In this document: in pieces, positions 8,409-15,863 of the stretch
Layout of the letters: every line of letters begins with the position of its first letter
How positions within the stretch are numbered: the stretch's first letter is position 1
Assembly (NCBI RefSeq): GCF_938045205.1
Contig: NZ_CALIMY010000023.1
Location: 1-31,136, forward strand
Length of the DNA stretch: 31,136 bases
DNA from: an uncultured Campylobacter sp.
GTDB taxonomy: Bacteria > Campylobacterota > Campylobacteria > Campylobacterales > Campylobacteraceae
Reading direction: 5' to 3'
Position numbers and translations under genes: made by a program
Notes under the pieces: generated by a model
What the model saw: the letters and a program-made list of their open reading frames with translations, nothing else
What the model was told of the DNA's origin: nothing
Database searches by the model: none

Positions 8409-8414
8409 ATTATA
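8409..8414 (-). promoter_or_regulatory. -10 box for gyrA-asd
   Basis: A perfect TATAAT on the minus strand, 28 bases before the gyrA ATG and directly after the stop codon of the upstream comF-like gene. No -35 hexamer is evident, as is usual for Campylobacter sigma-70 promoters. It would let gyrA be expressed independently of mapA and the comF-like gene. Confidence 0.6.
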
Positions 8415-8419
8415 GCGAA

Positions 8420-9037
8420 TTATTCTTTTGCATTAGCTAAAACCAAGCCGCACACGGGCATAAAGCCGCCATCGATCAAGCTCTCGCGCGCTTGCAGCAT
8501 GCTAAGACCGGAGGTGATGATGTCATCTACTAGGATTACGGGGAATTTCGGCGGGGTTAAAATTTTAAAATTTCGCTTGTGCTTTAGGCGAAATTCCAAA
8601 CTCTGCCCGGTGTATTTGACGCGATTTTGCGCGCGCAGGCAGTGAAATTTTGGCTCCACGAGCTCGCTTTTTAGCGCGCGAGCTAAGATCGCCGTGTGCG
8701 AATAGCCACTGCGTACGTCATCATCCAGCGGCACGGCGTTAAATTTAAAAGCTCCGTCCGTTTTAAACGCTTCGTAGTTTTGCGGATTTGCTGAAATTTC
8801 GCGCCGCAGATGAAGCGGAAATTTCGCTAAGCTTAAAGAGGCTATGCGCGCAAGCACCGCAGCGCCGTATTCGTGATGTTTAGAAAGTATAAGCTCTCGA
8901 ATTTCGGAGTAGCCGTAGTAATAAAACACGCTAAAGCCCTCCACCTGCCGCATACCTAGGCGGCATTCGGCTAAATTTGCGGCGCAGGCTGCGCAGATCG
9001 TGCGCAGGCTAAACGCGCCGCAATTTACGCAGCGCAT
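8420..9037 (-). CDS. ComF-family phosphoribosyltransferase-like protein
   Basis: 205 residues. The N-terminus has a zinc-ribbon-like set Cys3, Cys6, Cys15, Cys18 (CVNCG and CAAC). SGYSHTAILARAL at 110-122 corresponds to the RGFNQ-type helix of the family, and VILVDDIITSGLSM at 167-180 is the PRPP-binding loop of type I phosphoribosyltransferases. ComF/GntX proteins are needed for natural transformation in several bacteria. The gene next to gyrA in C. jejuni (Cj1028c, which I recall as ctsW, a transformation gene) is the likely counterpart. The biochemical role is unproven: the fold suggests nucleotide binding. Its ATG immediately follows the mapA TAG, so translation is coupled to mapA. Confidence 0.85.
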   Translation of the reverse strand: MRCVNCGAFSLRTICAACAANLAECRLGMRQVEGFSVFYYYGYSEIRELILSKHHEYGAAVLARIASLSLAKFPLHLRREISANPQNYEAFKTDGAFKFNAVPLDDDVRSGYSHTAILARALKSELVEPKFHCLRAQNRVKYTGQSLEFRLKHKRNFKILTPPKFPVILVDDIITSGLSMLQARESLIDGGFMPVCGLVLANAKE

Positions 9038-9586
9038 CTAAAGCGTCGAGATGATTTGATCGGCGGATTTTTTGACGATGTCGCCAAGCAAGCTTTGCAC
9101 GAAAGGATTAAGCGATCTAGCCGTGCGAAGCGCGGTAAATTGGCTCTGATCCTGCGAAACGCGCTTAGTAGTGGTTTTGTTGCCCTGCACGATAGAAATC
9201 GCGATCTCGCCTCTTGCGCTCATATTTTCCTTCGAGTAGCCGTTGATCGCTGCCGAGATGCTTCTAATATTTACGGTTACGATATTCGGGCTTGCAGGAT
9301 CGATCCTTACGCCGCGAGCCTCAAGCTCCGCGCGCAAAGCCTTATCGAACCACGCCGAGAGATTGTTTTTTAAAAGCACTTCATCGACGAGTTTGCCGTC
9401 GTTGTCGTTTATAACGGCGATTACCATCTGATTTTCGCGCTGATCGTTGATCGCGTTGATATTTACCGACTTGCCGCTTACGGTCTGATCGGCCTTAGAG
9501 AGATACGGATTTAAGCTGATGACGCTGCTGGTTTGCGAGCAGGCGACAAAAAATAGCGCGAATACGCCGATTAAAAATTTTTTCAT
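9038..9586 (-). CDS. mapA: Outer-membrane lipoprotein, MapA / YajG-like
   Basis: 182 residues from the ATG at 9584-9586, chosen over an upstream in-frame ATG because AAGGAT lies four bases before it and the resulting N-terminus is a proper lipoprotein signal (MKKFLIGVFALFFVAC, lipobox FVAC). The body has the pattern of YajG-like lipoproteins: SVNINAINDQREN, then DEVLLKNNLSAWFDKALRAE and a Gly-Val-Arg strand. In C. jejuni the gene order mapA (Cj1029c) - Cj1028c - gyrA is the same, which supports the name. MapA is a membrane-associated lipoprotein of unknown mechanism. It heads the minus-strand operon that continues into the comF-like gene without any gap. Confidence 0.75.
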   Translation of the reverse strand: MKKFLIGVFALFFVACSQTSSVISLNPYLSKADQTVSGKSVNINAINDQRENQMVIAVINDNDGKLVDEVLLKNNLSAWFDKALRAELEARGVRIDPASPNIVTVNIRSISAAINGYSKENMSARGEIAISIVQGNKTTTKRVSQDQSQFTALRTARSLNPFVQSLLGDIVKKSADQIISTL

Positions 9587-9590
9587 TTTT

Positions 9591-9596
9591 ATCCTT
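9591..9596 (-). promoter_or_regulatory. Ribosome binding site deciding the mapA start
   Basis: AAGGAT on the minus strand, four bases before the ATG at 9584-9586. The longer in-frame start at 9616 lacks such a site, would add ten residues before the signal peptide, and would fall on the -10 box. Confidence 0.7.
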
Positions 9597-9614
9597 TTTC
9601 TGAAATTCGGGCGC

Positions 9615-9620
9615 ATTGTA
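9615..9620 (-). promoter_or_regulatory. Candidate -10 box for mapA operon
   Basis: TACAAT on the minus strand, about 29 bases before the chosen mapA ATG, with an A/T-rich stretch (TTTAAATTTAG) upstream. It lies in the 92-base divergent gap shared with dnaX. Confidence 0.45.
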
Positions 9621-9651
9621 GCACTAAATTTAAAATTTATAGATTTTTTTG

Positions 9652-9657
9652 TATCAT
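9652..9657 (+). promoter_or_regulatory. Candidate -10 box for dnaX
   Basis: TATCAT preceded by TG and a T-run in the divergent mapA/dnaX gap; it would give a leader of only about 15 bases before the TTG start. No -35 box is evident. Confidence 0.4.
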
Positions 9658-9666
9658 TGCAAGATC

Positions 9667-9673
9667 AAAGGAG
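9667..9673 (+). promoter_or_regulatory. Ribosome binding site deciding a TTG start for dnaX
   Basis: AAAGGAG lies five bases before the TTG at 9679-9681. The frame is open further upstream, but that part (YHCKIKGEI) spans the promoter and this binding site. From the TTG the protein begins MQALALKYRPKSF, the usual DnaX N-terminus. Confidence 0.8.
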
Positions 9674-9678
9674 AAATT

Positions 9679-11748
9679 TTGCAAGCACTCGCTTTAAAAT
9701 ACAGACCCAAAAGCTTCGAGCAGCTCATCGGTCAAGATGCCGTCGCCAAAAGCCTCGCACACGCGCTGGATTCAGGCAGGCTGAGCCACGCATATCTTTT
9801 CAGCGGACTTCGCGGCAGCGGTAAAACTTCGACGGCTAGGATTTTTGCCAAAGCGCTTTTATGCGATAAAGGCCCTACCGGCAAGCCGTGCGAGGTCTGC
9901 GATAACTGCGTAATGGCAAACGAGGGGCGCCACATCGACATCATCGAGATGGACGCCGCCAGCCATCGCAAGATCGACGATATCCGCGAGCTCATCGAGC
10001 AGACGAAGTATCATCCCGCGAGCGCGCGCTTTAAAATTTTCATCATCGACGAGGTGCATATGCTCACCAAAGAGGCCTCCAATGCGCTTTTAAAAACGCT
10101 TGAGGAGCCGCCTAGCTACGTAAAATTTATCCTTGCGACTACCGATCCGCTCAAGCTTCCAGTCACCGTGCTATCGCGCACGCAGCACTTTCGCTTTAAG
10201 CCGATCGCTAAAAGCGCCGTCGTAGCGCACCTAGAGCAAATTTTAAAAACCGAAAACATCGCTTACGAAGAGGGCGCGCTCGAAATTCTAGCGCGCAGCG
10301 GCTCAGGCTCTCTACGAGACACGCTCACGCTCCTCGATCAGGCGATTATCTTTAGCCGCGAAGGCATCACGCAGCGCGCGATTGCCGATATGCTTGGCCT
10401 GCTCGATCCTGCTAAAATAGGCGAAATTTTAGATGTCGTGCTGCGCCAGGACCGCGCGGGCGCGATCGAGATCATCAAAGAGGTCGAAAATTACAACGCC
10501 GAGACGATAATCGACGAGATGATCGCAAATTTAAAGGATAAATTCCTGCGCCGCGACGCGAAATTTAGCCTGCTGATGTATGAGCGGTTTTTCCGCATTT
10601 TAGCGGGCGCCAAGAGCATGCTCGCCATCAGCCCGGACAACACCTACGCGATTTCTATGATGATTTTTATGATGATGGAGGCGGTAAATCTGCGCGAGAT
10701 CGACGAACTTATCGAGGTCGGAAGATCGCTGGATCAAGGCGAGAGCTATGCTTCTGCTTCGGCGCCTAATTTAAACGCGCAAAGCTCCGCGCCGAATTTT
10801 AGGTCAAATTCCAACCAAAGCGCGAATTTTGTGTCAAATAGCGAGCCGGACGGCGCGGCTTTTGCACCGAGCAACCAGGGTAGCGCGACAAGCGGCGTAC
10901 CTAGCTTTACGGCAAGCGCAAAACGTCCCGCAAGCCCTGCGCAAAACTTCGGTGCGGCAAAACAGAGCCCTGACGCAGGCGGCGAGATTAAACCGAGCGC
11001 GCCGGCGCAGGCGCAAAATTCTAACTCTTCCGCCAAAGCAAGCGCTCAAAATGAAATTTACGAGAATTTTCTAGCCAAAATTTACGACCGAGATTACGAT
11101 CTGGGCGAGAAATTTAGCAAGTGCGTGGAATTTTTAAAATTTGAGCGCGGCACGCTGTATCTGCTCTCGCGCGCGCAGGGGCAGGATAGAGAATATCTGC
11201 GCAAGGGCTCGCGAGCGATAAATAGCGTGCTAAAATCGCTCTTCGGCGAGAGCGCGAAAATCAAAATAGAGCAAAGCGCGCCGCAAAAGCAAAATTCTGC
11301 GCAAAATAGCGCAGAAAATTCTGCCCCAAGCAGCGTAGATAGCGCAGCAAAAGACGGGGCGGGCAGCGCAGAAAAACCGCTTGAAAATTCTAGCGACACC
11401 ACAAGCGGCGCGCAGAATTCCGAGACGGGCGCGATAAATGCCGAAAGCTCCGTGCAGGATGAAATTTCAAACGGCGGCGAAAATTCCGAAGAAAATTCCG
11501 CGCCGAAAGCGGCAAAACCGCAAAAAAACGGCGCTAGCGGCGAGAGCGAAAAACAGCCGCCCAAGGACGATCTGCTAAGATCCACCGATCCGCAAAACTA
11601 CGCCGCAAAGCTTCGCGATACGAGCAAGAGCGTGCGCGCCGCCAAGGCAGGCCTCGCTGAGCTCGCAAACGGCGCGCAGGACGGCAAGGAAATTTTGATT
11701 TCCGAGATGAATAGGCTATTCGGCGAGCCCACCAAAATCACAGAATAG
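9679..11748 (+). CDS. dnaX: DNA polymerase III subunit gamma/tau
   Basis: DnaX is the ATPase of the clamp loader that places the beta clamp on primed DNA. About 689 residues from the TTG start, much longer than C. jejuni's (~500). Domain I has Walker A GLRGSGKT at 43-50, the zinc cysteines 62, 71, 74 and 77, Walker B FIIDEVH near 121-127 and the sensor SRTQHF near 166-171; domains II-III follow to about 350. Residues ~355-455 are a Ser/Ala/Asn/Pro-rich linker. Residues ~456-535 form a compact domain (DLGEKFSKCVEFLKF...). A second linker spans ~535-625, rich in NSAQNSAENS-type words, and a charged helical C-terminus closes the protein. A heptamer A-AAA-AAC at 11523-11529 sits in the second linker, with a stop in the -1 frame at 11535-11537. 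The gene stands alone, divergent from mapA. Confidence 0.95.
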   Translation: MQALALKYRPKSFEQLIGQDAVAKSLAHALDSGRLSHAYLFSGLRGSGKTSTARIFAKALLCDKGPTGKPCEVCDNCVMANEGRHIDIIEMDAASHRKIDDIRELIEQTKYHPASARFKIFIIDEVHMLTKEASNALLKTLEEPPSYVKFILATTDPLKLPVTVLSRTQHFRFKPIAKSAVVAHLEQILKTENIAYEEGALEILARSGSGSLRDTLTLLDQAIIFSREGITQRAIADMLGLLDPAKIGEILDVVLRQDRAGAIEIIKEVENYNAETIIDEMIANLKDKFLRRDAKFSLLMYERFFRILAGAKSMLAISPDNTYAISMMIFMMMEAVNLREIDELIEVGRSLDQGESYASASAPNLNAQSSAPNFRSNSNQSANFVSNSEPDGAAFAPSNQGSATSGVPSFTASAKRPASPAQNFGAAKQSPDAGGEIKPSAPAQAQNSNSSAKASAQNEIYENFLAKIYDRDYDLGEKFSKCVEFLKFERGTLYLLSRAQGQDREYLRKGSRAINSVLKSLFGESAKIKIEQSAPQKQNSAQNSAENSAPSSVDSAAKDGAGSAEKPLENSSDTTSGAQNSETGAINAESSVQDEISNGGENSEENSAPKAAKPQKNGASGESEKQPPKDDLLRSTDPQNYAAKLRDTSKSVRAAKAGLAELANGAQDGKEILISEMNRLFGEPTKITE
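11523..11537 (+). promoter_or_regulatory. Possible -1 frameshift site in dnaX
   Basis: The in-frame codons are CAA AAA AAC, containing an X-XXY-YYZ heptamer A-AAA-AAC within a run of seven A. Slippage by -1 would read two more codons (CGG CGC) and stop at TAG 11535-11537, removing about 73 C-terminal residues. A short stem, GCGGC 11537-11541 with GCCGC 11556-11560, could form downstream. This parallels E. coli dnaX but is unproven here. Confidence 0.3.
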
Positions 11749-12471
11749 CGCTCGCTGCGGATTAAATTTATCTCCGTGCGATTTTAAAATTTGAGCGCGT
11801 GAAAGCAATATCTAAATTTACGCGGCGAATGGAGCTCGCACGATAAATTTTAAAATTTCGCGGCACGCAATCAAGCTTTAGAGAGCCAACTTTTAAATTT
11901 GATCGTCAAAGCGAGCTTCAAATTTTGGCTAAAGCAAAGCACATTTTAAATTTAACCGCCCAAGAAATATAAAATTTATGCGCCGCGGCAGTCTAAAATT
12001 TAGCGCGCCAAGTATCCGCGCAGTCTGTCCCATGCGAGCTCAAAATTTAAATTTAAACGCACTTTCCGCAGTTCAAAAATAAAATTTGCGCGTTTGCATA
12101 GCGAATGTAAAATTCCGCGCTCATCCGCACCCTGCCCTCCGCGATACGACTTTAGCCGTACCCCTGCTTGATGCGCTTTTTCAGACTTTCATCAAGCTTT
12201 GCGATACGGTTTTGCCCGCAATCTGCGCGGCTGCTCGTGCAAAAACGCAGGCTACGATCGCTCGCGGACGCTGCAACCCACAGCCAAAATTTCACCGGGG
12301 TAAAGCCGCGGCGAGCCGAGCCGCCCTGAAATTTTAAAAATTTATCTCGCAAACTGGCTGCGGTTCGCGATGCTCGCTTATGAATTTTACGCGAGCGCGG
12401 CGGGCGAATTAGCTAAAATTTAGCGCTTTTGGTGTAGAATTCGAGCAAATTTCAATCCAAAGGTCATTAAA
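11749..12471. other. Intergenic region dnaX-prs
   Basis: No gene is supported. Most of it is AAATTT/TTTTAAA repeat DNA. Bases ~12120-12310 are different: GC-rich, with few repeat motifs, direct copies of GCGATACG (12141-12148 and 12200-12207) and an 8-base-pair inverted repeat GCTTGATG/CATCAAGC (12166-12173 and 12190-12197). Short open frames exist there on both strands but none has a family signature or ribosome binding site, so it may be a decayed gene. The prs promoter lies at the right end. Confidence 0.5.
12435..12440 (+). promoter_or_regulatory. Candidate -10 box for prs
   Basis: TAGAAT with TG directly in front (TGTAGAAT), 31 bases before the prs ATG; the ribosome binding site AAAGG follows at 12459-12463. 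Confidence 0.45.
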
Positions 12472-13401
12472 ATGCGCGGATATAAAATTTTCTCCGGCAC
12501 CGCAAATCCCGAATTTGCCAAAAAAATCTCCAAATATCTCTCGCTGCCGCTTAGCGAGTGCGCGATCAAAACCTTCAGCGACGGCGAAATCAGCGTCCAG
12601 ATCGGCGAGAGCGTGCGCGGCAAGGACGTCTTCGTCATCCAACCGACCTGCGCGCCCGCAAACTCCAATCTGATGGAGCTTCTGATCCTAACCGACGCGC
12701 TGAAGCGCTCCAGCGCGAACTCGATCACGGCGGTCGTGCCATACTTCGGCTACGCTCGCCAAGACCGCAAGGCAGCTCCGCGCGTACCGATCAGCGCGAA
12801 GCTCGTGGCGAATATGATGCAGACGGCGGGGATCGACCGCGTCGTCACGATGGATCTGCACGCGGGGCAGATACAGGGCTTTTTCGACGTGCCGGTCGAT
12901 AACCTCTACGGCTCACTGATATTTTTGGATTATCTGAAAGAGAAAAATTTAAAAAATCCGATTATCGCCAGCCCCGACGTTGGCGGCGTCGCGCGCGCCA
13001 GAAGCTTCGCTAAAAAGCTCTCGCTCGATCTCGTCATCGTCGATAAGCGCCGCGAGGAGGCGAACAAAAGCGAGGTGATGAATATCATCGGCGACGTCGC
13101 GGGCAAGGACGTGATCCTAATCGACGATATGATCGATACCGCGGGCACCATCGTCAAGGCCGCGGGCGCGTTTAAGGAACAGGGCGCGAAGAGCGTCAGC
13201 GCGTTTTGCACGCACGCCGTGCTAAGCGGCCCGGCATACGAGCGCATCGAAAGCGGCGCGCTAGACGGCCTCGTCGTGACCGACACAATCCCGCTAAAGC
13301 AGGAAAGCGACCGCATTAAGGTAATCAGCGTCGCTCCGCTTTTCGGCGAGGTCATCAGGCGCGTATATCACGACGAGAGCGTAAACAGCTTATTCAAATA
13401 A
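12472..13401 (+). CDS. prs: Ribose-phosphate pyrophosphokinase (PRPP synthetase)
   Basis: The enzyme makes 5-phosphoribosyl-1-diphosphate from ribose 5-phosphate and ATP, feeding purine, pyrimidine, NAD, histidine and tryptophan synthesis. 309 residues, normal length. FSDGEISVQI lies near residue 35. YFGYARQDRK is the flexible ATP-binding segment. The family signature DLHAGQIQGFFDVP sits around 124-137, and the PRPP-binding loop VILIDDMIDTAGTI around 217-230. The ATG at 12472 is preceded by AAAGG eight bases upstream. It appears to be transcribed alone, with non-coding DNA of about 700 bases on each side. Codon use is GC-rich like dnaX and lepA. Confidence 0.97.
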   Translation: MRGYKIFSGTANPEFAKKISKYLSLPLSECAIKTFSDGEISVQIGESVRGKDVFVIQPTCAPANSNLMELLILTDALKRSSANSITAVVPYFGYARQDRKAAPRVPISAKLVANMMQTAGIDRVVTMDLHAGQIQGFFDVPVDNLYGSLIFLDYLKEKNLKNPIIASPDVGGVARARSFAKKLSLDLVIVDKRREEANKSEVMNIIGDVAGKDVILIDDMIDTAGTIVKAAGAFKEQGAKSVSAFCTHAVLSGPAYERIESGALDGLVVTDTIPLKQESDRIKVISVAPLFGEVIRRVYHDESVNSLFK

Positions 13402-14081
13402 AATTTTAAAATTTAAAACGCGGCGCGGTTTGTTTTATACAGCCGCGGAAATGCAAACTAGGCGCTTTGCAGTAAGAGGTCGCGGCTCAGCTGCAAGTCA
13501 AGCGTTTATGCCTGCGGGCTCTAAATTTGCAGCGTTGAGCTCGCTGCGATTTGACTATTGCGGACAGAGATATTTAACTGCGACGCGAAATTTAGCTTCT
13601 AGGCGGCAAATTTAACTCTGCGTGACATTTACTACGCGCGGCGGAAATTTTAACTGCAACCGCAGAGTAAATTTACCGCACTAACCGCTGCAAGCCGCAT
13701 TTTAATCCGCCATATTAACTCCGTTAGACTGCGTTTTAAATTTGCCGTAAAATTTTCCATATATTTGGTGAGATCGCGCAGCGCCCCGCGCTTTAAATTT
13801 ATGATAATTGCCGCGCATTCGCCATCTGTCCGTGCAGCTGTTTTTTTATAAAACTCGTATCCGCTAAATCGTGCAAACCGCGTTTTAAATTTCGCCGCTT
13901 CATTGGCGGGGGAGCTATCGATATGTCGGCAGTCCGCAAGCGATCCGCTTCTTTAAATTTTACTGCTCAATCTCGCTGCATATTTTTACAATTCCGCGAT
14001 TAAAAGCCCGCGAACTGCCAAAAATTCTTTATGGTTTAATCAAATGTAATACCGGCGCGTGCGTTGCGCTTGAGCAGGTCG
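13402..14081. other. Intergenic region after prs
   Basis: No gene seen on either strand; an open frame at 13430-13615 (+) has no signature and no ribosome binding site. The DNA is the usual mix of TTTAAATTT cores and GCGC words. No clear intrinsic terminator for prs was found. Confidence 0.5.
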
Positions 14082-14600
14082 CTAAAATTTCTTTATGATT
14101 TCCATCAAGCGCTTAACCATGGCCGCGATCGCGTCATTTTCATAGCTATCGTCTGTATTTTGCAACGCTATGGTTTTCATATTGCCGAAAAATCCCGGAT
14201 CGTAATGCTCGATGTCATTTTGCACGTAGCTTCTTAAAATTTGGCCGTTTCTTACGAGTTGAACCTCATAGATAAACTCTATGCCACCAATTCTATCGCT
14301 AGGAAACGGAGTAGCTTCGCCCGTAAAGCCCCTGTGGTGCTTTATTGTAATTTTAAGCTCATCGGTAGAGTTTTGATCCAGCAGGTTCGCCTCTTTTAGC
14401 GCCGCTAAAAGCTGCTCGTTGTACTTTTTCTCGACCGCTTCCGGCGATTGATAGACAAATTTTTTCGGATTATGGTTTTGGAAGTGTTGGTAGGTAATCC
14501 CCTTGAATTTATACGCGCTTGCGATCGGTACTTTCGGCTGAGACTGCCCACAACCTACGAAAAATAGCGCCGCAAAAAGCAAAGCAAAAATTTTTTTCAT
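14082..14600 (-). CDS. Predicted lipoprotein of unknown function
   Basis: 172 residues. The N-terminus is a clear lipoprotein signal: MKKIFALLFAALFFVGC, lipobox FVGC with Cys17. The mature part is an alpha/beta protein of about 155 residues with no motif I recognise. A helix with EKKYNEQLLAALKEANLL is followed by strands (ELKITIKHHRGF, FIYEVQLVRNGQILRSYVQ), and a final helix DAIAAMVKRLMEIIKKF closes it. The general plan (helix, then paired strands, then a C-terminal amphipathic helix) resembles small periplasmic lipoproteins such as YajG, but similarity is too weak to assign. AGGAG lies just upstream of the ATG and a TATAAT box further up, so it is probably expressed alone. Confidence 0.75.
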   Translation of the reverse strand: MKKIFALLFAALFFVGCGQSQPKVPIASAYKFKGITYQHFQNHNPKKFVYQSPEAVEKKYNEQLLAALKEANLLDQNSTDELKITIKHHRGFTGEATPFPSDRIGGIEFIYEVQLVRNGQILRSYVQNDIEHYDPGFFGNMKTIALQNTDDSYENDAIAAMVKRLMEIIKKF

Positions 14601-14905
14601 TTTTTCTCCTTTAAAATTTTGTGCAATTATACAAAAACGGGGTTTAGCCCGGGCTAAATTTCCGATCTTTTGGTGCCGCTACGCGTTTAAATTTTGATAA
14701 ATTTAAGCGGAAGCGCAAAATTTTAAGTAGAGCTCGTCGGCTAAATTTCAAATCCTTTAAATTTGCAACCCATTTAAATTTTAAAGCCTCTTTAAATTTA
14801 AAATTTAATCCGAATTTGATCTGAAATTTTATAAAATTTCACTATTTTAAACGGGCTTTAAAAGCGCGCGCAAGCTGTTTTGAAAGCCTGAAATAAAGGA
14901 AGCTG
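14601..14905. other. Divergent intergenic region
   Basis: It separates the leftward lipoprotein gene from the rightward membrane-protein gene. It contains the TATAAT box listed above and a dense set of AAATTT/TTTAAATTT motifs (about one per 12 bases between 14690 and 14845). A TATAAA at 14830-14835 could serve the rightward gene, with low confidence. Confidence 0.4.
14626..14631 (-). promoter_or_regulatory. -10 box for the lipoprotein gene
   Basis: TATAAT preceded by TG (TGTATAAT) on the minus strand, 25 bases before the ATG at 14598-14600, with AGGAG at 14606-14610 in between. No -35 box is evident. Confidence 0.6.
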
Positions 14906-15649
14906 ATGCCTACTTTTACTACCAAAGACTACAAAGCCGCCCTTCGCAACCGCAGCGCACGAACCACGAGCGCAGGCGGATTTAGCGTCAAAAACGACAA
15001 CTCCTTCATCGTGATCTTCGTCATTGCGATGATGGTCTTTATATTTTTTTACGGCGTGTCGGCCGGGCTTGATTTAGATGAAATTTTTTTAGGCAACGGA
15101 CGCGGTCGCGGCGGAGGCGGGATTTTGGGGCTTTTGATCGCGGGCGTAGCTTGGTATCAAGGGCGCGATGGCGGCGGGCTGTTTAAATTTAACGACCACG
15201 CGATCACCTTCGTCTCGGGCGTGGGCAAGAGCGAAATTCTGCTCTTTAATATCGACTACGTTAGGCTCACGCCAGGCTTTTTGCGCACCTGCACCGGCTA
15301 CACGGCGCTTAGCCACTCCCGCTACGTAAAATGCGAGCAGTTCTTCACATTTGGAATCGGATCGATCATCGTGCTGTGGCTAGTCGGTATCGCCATGAGC
15401 GAGCGCGTGGGGATGGCATTCGTGATAATGGTCGTGGGCGTCGTGATCTTTATCTTCGCCAAGGCGCTTTCGTCGTGGCGGCTAAACGGCGACTTTCACG
15501 ACATCTTGCTGCGCGACACCGTGCTGATCCGCGGCAAAGATCTGAACGACCGCGTGCTGTGGTTTGCGATCACGCCCGGTCGCAACGACCGCCGCAGGCT
15601 GCGTGCCTACTTCAAAGAGCATCTTGACTTCGACATCGACGGCGGCTGA
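14906..15649 (+). CDS. Membrane protein of unknown function
   Basis: 247 residues. A soluble N-terminus of ~32 residues rich in Arg/Thr/Ser is followed by a membrane segment (about 33-52), a Gly/Arg-rich loop (GRGRGGGG), a second hydrophobic stretch (~72-84), then a soluble part with beta-strand character (residues ~93-140). Two further membrane segments lie at about 147-163 and 168-187, before a basic C-terminal domain of ~60 residues. The two segments DHAITFVSGVGKSEILLFNI and GDFHDILLRDTVLIRG look like halves of a PH-like fold split by membrane helices; this is inference. The ATG at 14906 has AAGGAAG upstream. No family recognised and no partner gene on the same strand. Confidence 0.7.
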   Translation: MPTFTTKDYKAALRNRSARTTSAGGFSVKNDNSFIVIFVIAMMVFIFFYGVSAGLDLDEIFLGNGRGRGGGGILGLLIAGVAWYQGRDGGGLFKFNDHAITFVSGVGKSEILLFNIDYVRLTPGFLRTCTGYTALSHSRYVKCEQFFTFGIGSIIVLWLVGIAMSERVGMAFVIMVVGVVIFIFAKALSSWRLNGDFHDILLRDTVLIRGKDLNDRVLWFAITPGRNDRRRLRAYFKEHLDFDIDGG

Positions 15650-15863
15650 TTTTGGTTTAAAATTTAAAGGCTTGAGCGCGGATAGAGTAGCAGAATTTTA
15701 CGACGCAAAATTTTAAGAGGAATTTCACTCGACGGAATTTTGCGATCTAAATTTTACCGAGCAAAATTCTAAGGCTGAAAATTTTAAGATATAAAATTTA
15801 CGAAGCAGAATTTCACGGCGTAAATTTTAAAGCCCCAGAATGCACGGCGCGAGATTTGCAGCT

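Noticed and set aside
11094..11585. Long open frame antisense to dnaX
   Set aside because: Arises from the low-complexity dnaX linker read on the other strand; no ribosome binding site.
12086..12352. Overlapping small open frames on both strands in the dnaX-prs gap
   Set aside because: Neither has a ribosome binding site or recognisable motif; the two overlap, and I could not decide that either is real.
13430..13615. Open frame of 61 codons after prs
   Set aside because: No ribosome binding site, no motif, unusual composition; probably chance in GC-rich DNA.
14021..14100. Apparent duplication of AAAATTTCTTTATGATTT at the 3' end of the lipoprotein gene (near 14022-14038 and 14083-14100)
   Set aside because: Only ~18 bases with mismatches in A/T-rich DNA; not distinguishable from chance.
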